From Cryomorphaceae bacterium (GTDB lineage Bacteria > Bacteroidota > Bacteroidia > Flavobacteriales > Schleiferiaceae), in the NCBI GenBank assembly GCA_013911625.1, contig JACESW010000079.1, positions 1-6,265 of the forward strand: 6,265 nucleotides of DNA, read 5' to 3'. The notes under the pieces were generated by a model. It saw only the letters and a list, made by a program, of their open reading frames with translations, was not told where the DNA came from and did no database searches. Of this stretch, positions 1 through 6,265 are shown one piece after another. Position numbers and translations under genes: made by a program. Within the stretch, counting starts at the first letter, position 1; each line of letters begins with the position of its first letter.

Positions 1-1379
1 GTATCTATCAAATCAATATCCTCTGGCTTCGGCGAAGTGAACGGGTGGTGCATCGCGTGGTAACGCTCTGTTTCATCGTCCCATTCTAGCAACGGGAAGT
101 CCATTACCCATAACGGAGCGAATTCTTCAGGATTTCTCAATCCCATTTCTTCTGCAATATGCAAACGCAATTCAGAAGTGGCCTTACGCGTCAAACGCTC
201 TTCACCTGCCAAAATCAAAATCAAATCGCCTGGCTTCGCATCCGCAGCTTTTGCCCACTGCGCTTGCTGCTCCTGCGTGTAGAATTTATCTACAGAACTT
301 TTGTAGGTACCGTCCTCATTGACTTTACAGTACACCATACCCTTCATGCCGATATCTGGGCGCTTCACCCAATCGGTCAACTTATCGATCTGCTTACGTG
401 TCCACGAAGCAGCGCCTGGTACAGCGATACCCAATACCGTTTCGGCTTGGTCAAAGACCATGAAACCTAGGTTTTGAGTAAGTGCATTTAGGTTGGCCAA
501 TTCCATCCCGAAACGGATGTCCGGCTTATCATTTCCATAGCGCTCCATCGCCTCTGCATAGGTCATACGCGGCACGCTATTAATGTCAACACCTTTCACG
601 TCTTTCAACAAGTGAAGCAACAATCCCTCGAACGTATTCAAGATATCTTCTTGCTCTACAAAGGCCATCTCACAGTCAATCTGTGTAAACTCTGGCTGAC
701 GGTCTGCACGTAAATCTTCGTCGCGGAAACAACGCGTGATCTGGTAGTACTTATCGTACCCACTAACCATCAAAAGTTGCTTGAAGGTCTGCGGGCTCTG
801 CGGCAAAGCGTAGAACTTGCCCTCTTGCATGCGCGAAGGCACTACGAAATCTCGTGCACCCTCTGGGGTAGATTTGATCAAGAACGGAGTCTCAATATCC
901 ATAAAGCCTTGCTCGTCCAAATACTTGCGTACCTCGATGTTCACGCGGTTACGAAGCGCCAAATTGCGCTGTAATGGGCCACGACGCAAATCCAAGTAGC
1001 GGTACTTCATACGAAGCTCTTCTCCGCCATCACTTTCTTCTTCTATGGTAAACGGAGGCGTATTTGCTGCGTTCAATACAACGAGCTTGGCACTTTTAAT
1101 CTCCACATCACCGGTAGGCATGTTGGCATTCTTGCTGTGACGCTCGATCACCTCACCTTCAATTTGTACCACCCACTCGCGGCCTAGTTTTCTTGCTTCC
1201 TTCAACAAATCGGCATCCCACTCCTCATTAAAAGCAACCTGAGTAATTCCGTAACGATCACGTAAATCCAAGAAAGTCATCCCCCCTAATTCGCGCGAGC
1301 GTTGTACCCAACCTGCAAGAGTTACTGTTTGTCCAATATGTGCGGCGCGCAATTCGCCACAAGTATGTGATCTGTACAT
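1..1379 (-). CDS. aspS: Aspartyl-tRNA synthetase, N-terminal 459 codons (3' end outside window)
   Basis: Charges tRNA-Asp with aspartate in the cytoplasm (class II aminoacyl-tRNA synthetase). My translation of the minus strand from the ATG at 1379 runs open for 459 codons to the window edge. The N-terminal OB-fold anticodon-binding domain spans about residues 1-105 (start [11 protein letters not shown]). Next come the class II motif 1 region (about 155-185, with [16 protein letters not shown]) and motif 2 ([18 protein letters not shown], 218-235). The bacterial insertion (GAD) domain lies at about 300-405, followed by a conserved block ending in HHPFTSP (444-450). Bacterial AspRS is usually about 580-590 aa, so roughly 125 residues, including motif 3, are missing beyond position 1. 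Leu31 and Lys83 align with positions that carry Leu and Lys in Asp-specific (discriminating) enzymes, suggesting it charges only tRNA-Asp. The ATG fits the family start exactly. No Shine-Dalgarno is visible. It is transcribed divergently from tadA. Confidence 0.97.
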   Translation of the reverse strand, partial: MYRSHTCGELRAAHIGQTVTLAGWVQRSRELGGMTFLDLRDRYGITQVAFNEEWDADLLKEARKLGREWVVQIEGEVIERHSKNANMPTGDVEIKSAKLVVLNAANTPPFTIEEESDGGEELRMKYRYLDLRRGPLQRNLALRNRVNIEVRKYLDEQGFMDIETPFLIKSTPEGARDFVVPSRMQEGKFYALPQSPQTFKQLLMVSGYDKYYQITRCFRDEDLRADRQPEFTQIDCEMAFVEQEDILNTFEGLLLHLLKDVKGVDINSVPRMTYAEAMERYGNDKPDIRFGMELANLNALTQNLGFMVFDQAETVLGIAVPGAASWTRKQIDKLTDWVKRPDIGMKGMVYCKVNEDGTYKSSVDKFYTQEQQAQWAKAADAKPGDLILILAGEERLTRKATSELRLHIAEEMGLRNPEEFAPLWVMDFPLLEWDDETERYHAMHHPFTSPKPEDIDLID

Positions 1380-1399
1380 GGTACTAATTGTTTGAACCG

Positions 1400-1407
1400 C
1401 AAAAATA
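1400..1407 (-). promoter_or_regulatory. Candidate aspS promoter -7 element (TATTTTTG)
   Basis: Read on the minus strand, this octamer matches the Bacteroidota -7 consensus TAnnTTTG exactly. It lies 20 nt upstream of the aspS ATG, so a transcript starting a few bases downstream would have a leader of roughly 14 nt. The only upstream TTG that could serve as a -33 box is complementary to 1423-1425. It leaves a 15-nt spacer, shorter than the usual 17-20 or so, so the -33 part is weak. The call rests on the octamer and its position; an octamer with six fixed bases can occur by chance. Confidence 0.4.
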
Positions 1408-1445
1408 GCCAAACTTGTGGGCCAATTCCCTATTTTGCGTGGAAG

Positions 1446-1889
1446 ATGATAGACCTTAATGATCACAGCATATTTATGAAGGCTGCGCTTGTAGAAGCTC
1501 AGCAAGCCGCCAGCGAGGGTGAAGTCCCCGTAGGCGCCGTAATTACTGCTGGCGGCCGCATTATCGCACGTGCCCATAACCTCACCGAAAGACTTACGGA
1601 TGTCACTGCACATGCAGAAATCCAAGCCATCACCGCAGCTTCGAACTATTTAGGTGCCAAATACCTCCAAAAATGTACCCTTTATGTGACCCTCGAGCCC
1701 TGCCCAATGTGTGCCGGCGCCCTTTTTTGGTCGCAGATAGGCCGAGTCGTTTATGGCGCGAGTGACGCCAAACGCGGCTTTAAAGAGCACGGTGGTGAAT
1801 TGCATCCGAAGACCGAAATTATCTCAGGAATTATGGAAGAAGAGTGTGGCAATATCATGACCCAATTCTTCCAACGCAAACGCAAATAG
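1446..1889 (+). CDS. tadA: tRNA-specific adenosine-34 deaminase
   Basis: Deaminates adenosine to inosine at the wobble position of tRNA-Arg(ACG), which lets one tRNA read CGU, CGC and CGA; a zinc enzyme of the cytidine deaminase fold. The 147-aa product has the signatures in order: GEVPVGAV (25-32), Asn45, the HAE motif with zinc ligand His56 and proton-shuttling Glu58, and PCPMC with zinc ligands Cys86 and Cys89. The end (FFQRKRK) is basic, as in other TadA proteins. The ATG at 1446 gives the usual family N-terminus, with [16 protein letters not shown] lining up with E. coli YWMRHALTLAKRAWDE. A longer frame from a TTG at 1392 would add 18 residues unlike the family and overlap the candidate aspS promoter, so I rejected it. 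An ATG at 1476 would cut into helix 1. GGAAG directly abuts the ATG, too close to act as a Shine-Dalgarno. A TATTTTG at 1431-1437 is one base short of the -7 consensus. The symporter gene follows after 4 nt. Confidence 0.95.
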   Translation: MIDLNDHSIFMKAALVEAQQAASEGEVPVGAVITAGGRIIARAHNLTERLTDVTAHAEIQAITAASNYLGAKYLQKCTLYVTLEPCPMCAGALFWSQIGRVVYGASDAKRGFKEHGGELHPKTEIISGIMEEECGNIMTQFFQRKRK

Positions 1890-1893
1890 GCGC

Positions 1894-3714
1894 ATGAACC
1901 TTAGCACCATAGACCTCGCGGTCCTTATCTCATTGCTGGCAGCCACAGTCCTTATCGGGATGTATTTCGGCCGCAGTAAGAAATCATCCATTAGCGAATA
2001 CTTCCTTGGCGGTAGGTCATTGCCTTGGTACATCGCCGGTATTTCTATGGTCGCAACCACCTTCGCCGCTGATACACCGTTGGCCGTTACAGAGCTGGTT
2101 GGGCAGTACGGTATCAGTGGAAACTGGCTTTGGTGGAACTTGCTCGCAGGGGGCATGCTGACCACAGTCTTTTTTGCCCGATTATGGCGTCGCTCAGGAC
2201 TCACCACTGAGGTGGAGTTCATTGAATTTAGATACTCGGGCAGGCCCGCTGCCTTACTTCGTGGCTTCAAGGCTTTATACCTCGGCGCCTTTATGAATGT
2301 CCTAATCATGGGATGGGTAAATGTCGCCATGATTACCCTGCTCCAAGGGTTTTTTGGATTGACCTATAACGAAGCTTTCCTGTGGACCGGAGCAGCGTTG
2401 TTAGGCGTAGTCGTTTATGTAAGTTTTAGTGGCTTGAAAGGAGTGGTGTATACCGATGTGTTCCAATTCCTTCTCGCCATGGCGGGCTCTATTGCTTTGG
2501 CCATTTATGTCCTGGACGCTCCTGAGGTGGGTGGTGTTGCCGGTCTCAAAGCTGCCTTGCCTGAAGAATCGTTCAAATTCCTCCCGTCCATCAGCGGTGA
2601 GGCTTCAAGCGAGGGCAGTTACCAAATAACCTTGGCTTCTTTCTTGGCGTTCTTTGGAATGGTTTGGTGGACCTCATGGTACCCTGGTGCAGAGCCCGGT
2701 GGAGGCGGCTATAGTGCACAGCGAATGCTTGCTACCAAAGACGAACGCTCTTCTTTTCTAGCCAGCGCATTGTTCCAGATAGGCCACTATGCAGTACGCC
2801 CGTGGCCTTGGATTTTAGTGGCTTTGAGTGCCGTCGCTCTCTATGGATCAAAAGGGAATCCCGCAGAGGATATGCCTAGTTTTATCAGGTACGAAATGCT
2901 GGCCGGAGAGGCAGATTTTGAACCGATGAATGAAGCACAGGAGGAGGAATACCTAGCGTGGTCTCAAAGTTGGGGAGATGTATACGGAGAGCAATTGCCG
3001 CAGGCTGTGAAATACAACCAGGATTACCGCTTCGGCTACATCTTTATCATGCGTGACTTCTTACCACAAGGACTCTTGGGTATGCTCTTGGCCTCCTTCT
3101 TTGCAGCCTACATGTCGACCATGTCGACCCAATTGAATTGGGGGGCATCTTATCTCATTAACGACGGATACTTGCGTTTTATCAATCCCCATGCACCGAA
3201 GAAAACGAGTTTGAACATCTCGAAATTAACCACCTTGATCCTTGCAGTTTTTGGATTGTTGGTGACCAGCTTTATGGACAGCATCGCCGGTGTGTGGCAA
3301 TTCATCATGGAATGTGGCGCCGGCCTAGGGCTCGTACTCATCCTTCGATGGTACTGGTGGCGCATCAATGCATGGACAGAGATTGCAGCTACCGTTGCAC
3401 CTTTTGTTGGATATGCGGTAGCACACAGTGTGCTTGATTGGGCATTCCCGAACAGCTTCTTCTTTACCGTCGGGTTTACCACTGTGGCGTGGGTGGCAAC
3501 CATGTACCTGACCACGCCAACACCGACCTATACACTTGTGGAGTTCTACAAGACTGTACAACCTGGTGGCGCATGGAAGCCTGTAGAAATGCGAATGGAC
3601 CCATCAGAGAAGATTGAGGCCCCTTCTACACTGAAACTGTTTGTTTATTGGATCTTGGGAATTGGGATTGTGTACGGGGCCCTATTTTCTGTGGGAGCCC
3701 TAATTCTGCACTGA
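1894..3714 (+). CDS. Sodium:solute symporter (SSS family), substrate unknown
   Basis: An inner-membrane carrier of the SSS family (LeuT fold), which normally couples uptake of a small solute to sodium entry. The 606-aa product has about 13-15 hydrophobic segments, including about 7-25, 44-62, 77-96, 128-149, 157-177, 188-206, 245-263, 295-318, 393-410, 446-461, 471-487, 498-540 (probably two) and 580-604. Family marks are EYFLGGRSLPWY (35-46), WYPGAEPGGGGYSAQRML (262-279) and ASFFAAYMSTMSTQLNWGASYL (400-421). By alignment by eye with vSGLT, the Na2 site is Ala54, Phe57, Ala405, Ser408 and Thr409, so sodium coupling looks intact. The Asp of PutP (D55) is Thr56 here, and the Glu-Gln of vSGLT (E68/Q69) is Asp60-Thr61, which argues against proline or vSGLT-type sugar transport. 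A soluble, acidic insertion occupies about 319-385, making it longer than typical members of about 500 aa. The start is 4 nt after the tadA stop, suggesting cotranscription and possibly coupled translation. A strong terminator follows. Confidence 0.9.
   Translation: MNLSTIDLAVLISLLAATVLIGMYFGRSKKSSISEYFLGGRSLPWYIAGISMVATTFAADTPLAVTELVGQYGISGNWLWWNLLAGGMLTTVFFARLWRRSGLTTEVEFIEFRYSGRPAALLRGFKALYLGAFMNVLIMGWVNVAMITLLQGFFGLTYNEAFLWTGAALLGVVVYVSFSGLKGVVYTDVFQFLLAMAGSIALAIYVLDAPEVGGVAGLKAALPEESFKFLPSISGEASSEGSYQITLASFLAFFGMVWWTSWYPGAEPGGGGYSAQRMLATKDERSSFLASALFQIGHYAVRPWPWILVALSAVALYGSKGNPAEDMPSFIRYEMLAGEADFEPMNEAQEEEYLAWSQSWGDVYGEQLPQAVKYNQDYRFGYIFIMRDFLPQGLLGMLLASFFAAYMSTMSTQLNWGASYLINDGYLRFINPHAPKKTSLNISKLTTLILAVFGLLVTSFMDSIAGVWQFIMECGAGLGLVLILRWYWWRINAWTEIAATVAPFVGYAVAHSVLDWAFPNSFFFTVGFTTVAWVATMYLTTPTPTYTLVEFYKTVQPGGAWKPVEMRMDPSEKIEAPSTLKLFVYWILGIGIVYGALFSVGALILH
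3112..3129 (+). repeat. Perfect 2 x 9-bp tandem repeat inside the symporter gene
   Basis: ATGTCGACC occurs twice back to back, at 3112-3120 and 3121-3129, in frame, and encodes Met-Ser-Thr twice (residues 407-412). It lies in the helix that supplies sodium ligands in SSS carriers. The protein aligns with vSGLT here without any length change, so this is probably a coincidence of codon choice and not a recent duplication. Confidence 0.6.
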
Positions 3715-3735
3715 GAACCGAATCATTATGGTATA

Positions 3736-3764
3736 AAAAAGCCCGGCCGATGGCCGGGCTTTTT
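3736..3764. terminator. Bidirectional intrinsic terminator between the symporter gene and infB
   Basis: A perfect 8-bp GC stem (GCCCGGCC 3741-3748 with GGCCGGGC 3752-3759) closes on a GAT triloop. Flanking A and T runs (3736-3740 and 3760-3764) extend it by five A-T pairs to 13 bp. Read on the plus strand, the stem is followed by a T run starting 46 nt after the symporter stop at 3714. Read on the minus strand, the A run becomes a U run 20 nt after the infB stop. The symmetry and placement between convergent genes fit a shared rho-independent terminator. Confidence 0.93.
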
Positions 3765-3783
3765 AGTGTCTGTATTTTCTGGA

Positions 3784-6265
3784 TTAGCCAAGCGTACGCT
3801 TTACCTCAACCATTGCATAGGCTTCGACAACGTCGCCTACTTTGATGTCATTAAAATTGGCAATGTTCAAACCACATTCAAACCCTTGGCGAACTTCTTT
3901 CGCATCGTCCTTGAATCGTTTTAAAGAACCCAGTTTTCCTGTGTACACTACTACGCCGTCGCGGATTACACGAACATCGTGGTTGCGCTCGATCGTGCCT
4001 TCGGTAACCATACAACCTGCAATGGTACCCACTTTCGAGATTTTGAAGGTCTCGCGGATCTCTGCAGTACCCTTGATTTCTTCTTTCATCTCAGCACTCA
4101 ACATACCCTCCATCGCATCGCGAACTTCGTTGATCGCATCGTAAATGATTGAGTACATTCTAATTTCTACATCCTCTTTCTCAGCAAGCTTACGTGCCTG
4201 TGCAGAAGGACGAACTTGGAAACCTACAACGATGGCATCGGACGCAGTTGCGAGTAGGATATCACTCTCAGAAATTTGGCCAACCGCCTTGTGAATGATG
4301 TTGACCTGAATTTCCTCAGTAGTGAGCTTCTGAAGAGAATCGGATAATGCTTCAACCGAACCATCCACATCACCTTTAAGGATAATGTTCAACTCTTTGA
4401 AATCTCCCACCTGAAGACGACGACCAATCTCTTCGAGGGTCATCTTCTTCTGAGAACGCACGCTTTGCTCACGCATCAACTGTAGACGCTTCGCAGCGAT
4501 CTGCTTCGCTTCGCGCTCGTCGTCCATGATGATAAACTTATCCCCTGAGGTCGGGGCGCCGTCCAAACCTAGAAGGTTTACTGGCGTCGATGGACCTGCC
4601 ACTTTGATGCGGTTGCCACGCTCATCGAGCATCGCTTTGACCTTACCTGAGTATTGACCCGCTAGAACGTAATCGCCAACTTTCATGGTTCCCGCTTGAA
4701 TCAATGCCGTACACATGTACCCGCGACCTTTATCCAAAGAAGCTTCAACAATTGTTCCGCTTGCATTCTTATTAGGGTTTGCTTTGAGGTCGAGCATTTC
4801 TGCTTCTAGAAGTACTTTATCAAGCAGCTCTTCAATGTTCAGTCCCGTTTTCGCAGAAATCTGCTGACACTGGATAGAACCACCCCAATCTTCCACCAAG
4901 ATGTTCTCTTGAGAAAGCTGCTCCATAATCTTGTTTGGATTCGCCACCTCACGGTCTACCTTGTTAATGGCAATGATTATTGGTACACCTGCTGCCTGAG
5001 CATGAGAGATTGCTTCTTTCGTTTGTGGCATTACGGCATCATCCGCTGCAACAACGATAATGGCAATATCCGTTACCTGTGCACCACGAGCACGCATCGC
5101 CGTAAAGGCTTCGTGACCCGGAGTATCTAAGAAGGTTATGGTCTGACCGGTGTGAACCTTCACGTTGTAGGCACCGATGTGCTGGGTAATACCCCCGGCC
5201 TCACCAGCAATTACGTTTGCTTTACGGATGTAATCCAAAAGCGACGTCTTACCATGATCAACGTGACCCATCACCGTTACAATCGGTGAACGTGGTTTCA
5301 AGTCTTCTTCCTTGTCCTCTTCTTCTTGGAATGTTTCCGTTACCTCTTCATCGACGAAGTTGACACCAAAGCCGAATTCTTCAGCCACCATCTCAAGCAT
5401 TTCTGCATCAAGACGCTGGTTCATAGTTACCATAACGCCCACGCCCATCAAAGAGCCAATAACGTCATTGACGCTTACCTCCATCATGTTGGCAAGCTCA
5501 GTAACTGTAACGAATTCCGTTACCTTCAATACTTTGCTTTCCTCCGCGGCTTGAATGTCTCTGAGCTCCTCTTTTTCACGTCGCTCAGCACGCTTGTCAC
5601 GGCGAATCTTAGCACCCTTGTTCTTCTTACCCGAAGTAAGTTTCTCTAGGGTCTCTTTAATTTGTTTTTGGATTTGCTCGTCAGTCAATTCCTGATTTTG
5701 AACTACAGGTTGATTGCGACGACCTTTCCCTTTACCGCGGTTTTGGTTATTTCCTCCCCGTTGGTTTCTGCTTCTAGGATCCGCTTGTGCCGGAGTGGCA
5801 CCGCCCGGTCCTTGAGTTTTTATGCGTGTACGTTTCTTTTTCGGAGTCTTTGGCTTTTCCACCGGAAGTTCAATCTTCTGACCCGTGAACTTAGGACCGT
5901 CGATCTTAACATACTTGGTTTTGATTTCGGCATCAGCAGGCTTTGCCTCTTGTGCTTTTTCCTCAGCCTTTTTGGTTGGCGCCTGCTCTTGTATTTTCGC
6001 ACCACCAGCTGACTTCTTAGGTCCCTTTTCTGTAGGCTTATGGCTCTTTTTCTCTGCTGGCGCTTCTGCTACTGCAGGCTTTGCCTTTTTCTTCGGCTTC
6101 TGAGCATCAAGATCAATCTTACCTCTGACTTTTAGGCCGCTTTCAGGTTCCTTTTGCGCAGGAGCTTCTGCTTTTTCTTCTGCCTTTGGCTCTTCTTTCG
6201 GTGCCTCAGCCACAGGTGCAGGTTCTTCCTTCGATGCCTCCACTACAGGAGCAGGAGCTTCAACT
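3784..6265 (-). CDS. infB: Translation initiation factor IF-2, lacking its N-terminus (start outside window)
   Basis: A GTPase that delivers fMet-tRNA to the 30S subunit and promotes 50S joining. The frame is open to the window edge, giving 826 visible residues. An in-frame GTG at 6243 sits inside an Ala/Pro-rich tract and is not a credible start. Numbering from that codon: a low-complexity Ala/Pro/Lys/Glu region (1-130); a basic Gly/Asn/Arg/Lys tract (about 135-180); a charged helix (about 185-235); and an IF2_N-like domain (about 240-300). The GTPase domain has G1 GHVDHGKT (326-333), G2 GGITQHIG (350-357), G3 DTPGH (373-377), G4 NKVD (427-430) and G5 SAK (463-465). Domain II lies at about 490-590, domain III at about 605-710 and the C-terminal initiator-tRNA domain at about 725-819. 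The last keeps Cys744, Lys-Arg-Phe-Lys 775-778 and Glu-Cys-Gly 789-791, matching known fMet-tRNA contacts. All GTPase motifs are intact. Perhaps 80-150 residues are missing upstream, where nusA often lies in other bacteria. The 3' end is convergent with the symporter gene. Confidence 0.97.
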   Translation of the reverse strand, partial: VEAPAPVVEASKEEPAPVAEAPKEEPKAEEKAEAPAQKEPESGLKVRGKIDLDAQKPKKKAKPAVAEAPAEKKSHKPTEKGPKKSAGGAKIQEQAPTKKAEEKAQEAKPADAEIKTKYVKIDGPKFTGQKIELPVEKPKTPKKKRTRIKTQGPGGATPAQADPRSRNQRGGNNQNRGKGKGRRNQPVVQNQELTDEQIQKQIKETLEKLTSGKKNKGAKIRRDKRAERREKEELRDIQAAEESKVLKVTEFVTVTELANMMEVSVNDVIGSLMGVGVMVTMNQRLDAEMLEMVAEEFGFGVNFVDEEVTETFQEEEDKEEDLKPRSPIVTVMGHVDHGKTSLLDYIRKANVIAGEAGGITQHIGAYNVKVHTGQTITFLDTPGHEAFTAMRARGAQVTDIAIIVVAADDAVMPQTKEAISHAQAAGVPIIIAINKVDREVANPNKIMEQLSQENILVEDWGGSIQCQQISAKTGLNIEELLDKVLLEAEMLDLKANPNKNASGTIVEASLDKGRGYMCTALIQAGTMKVGDYVLAGQYSGKVKAMLDERGNRIKVAGPSTPVNLLGLDGAPTSGDKFIIMDDEREAKQIAAKRLQLMREQSVRSQKKMTLEEIGRRLQVGDFKELNIILKGDVDGSVEALSDSLQKLTTEEIQVNIIHKAVGQISESDILLATASDAIVVGFQVRPSAQARKLAEKEDVEIRMYSIIYDAINEVRDAMEGMLSAEMKEEIKGTAEIRETFKISKVGTIAGCMVTEGTIERNHDVRVIRDGVVVYTGKLGSLKRFKDDAKEVRQGFECGLNIANFNDIKVGDVVEAYAMVEVKRTLG

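Noticed and set aside
159..999. Several plus-strand open frames of 60-103 codons in the first kilobase
   Set aside because: They are antisense to aspS, whose protein is recognisable codon by codon; their products are unremarkable and unlike any family I know.
1392..1445. Upstream extension of tadA from a TTG codon (18 extra residues)
   Set aside because: The extra residues do not resemble any TadA N-terminus, and the stretch covers the candidate aspS promoter. The ATG at 1446 gives the usual family length.
1824..2330. 168-codon open frame on the minus strand across the tadA end and symporter start
   Set aside because: It lies fully antisense to two well-supported genes, and its product has no recognisable domain or membrane pattern.
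3150..3561. Two minus-strand open frames (121 and 78 codons) within the symporter gene
   Set aside because: They are antisense shadows of the transporter's coding sequence with no family signatures.
3648..3845. 65-codon plus-strand frame spanning the symporter end, the terminator and the infB end
   Set aside because: It runs through the terminator hairpin and into antisense of infB; its composition follows those elements.
4909..6103. Plus-strand frames of 72-116 codons opposite infB, some with hydrophobic products
   Set aside because: Their Leu/Phe/Ser/Ala-rich content is the expected reverse complement of Lys/Glu/Ala-rich IF-2 codons, not evidence of membrane proteins.
6241..6243. GTG as the start codon of infB
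   Set aside because: The frame stays open to 6265 with the same Ala/Pro-rich composition (VEAPAPV), so the true start lies beyond the window.

Overview
The window is an ordinary stretch of bacterial chromosome, densely packed with housekeeping genes. It most likely comes from a member of the Bacteroidota, perhaps a marine flavobacterium-like lineage. The grounds are an IF-2 with a long Ala/Pro/Lys/Glu-rich N-terminus followed by a Gly/Asn/Arg/Lys-rich basic tract, starts without clear Shine-Dalgarno sequences, and a TAnnTTTG-type promoter element in front of aspS. Base composition looks close to 50% G+C throughout, and no part stands out as foreign. I cannot name a genus.

Layout: (1) positions 1-1379, minus strand: the N-terminal 459 codons of aspS (aspartyl-tRNA synthetase), whose 3' end lies outside the window. 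(2) 1380-1445: a short divergent intergenic region with a candidate aspS promoter. (3) 1446-1889, plus strand: tadA (tRNA adenosine-34 deaminase), then after a 4-nt gap 1894-3714: a 606-aa sodium:solute symporter (SSS family) of unknown substrate; the two probably form an operon. (4) 3715-3783: a convergent intergenic region with a strong, symmetrical intrinsic terminator. (5) 3784-6265, minus strand: infB (translation initiation factor IF-2), which lacks its N-terminal start because the reading frame runs off the right edge.

Three of the four genes serve translation: charging of tRNA-Asp, inosine formation at the tRNA wobble position, and delivery of initiator tRNA to the ribosome. The symporter is the only gene with an unassigned substrate. 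It has a large acidic soluble insertion, and at sites where PutP and vSGLT carry diagnostic residues it matches neither. I found no RNA genes, mobile elements, CRISPR arrays or defence genes, and no previously undescribed system. The findings are modest and scored accordingly.
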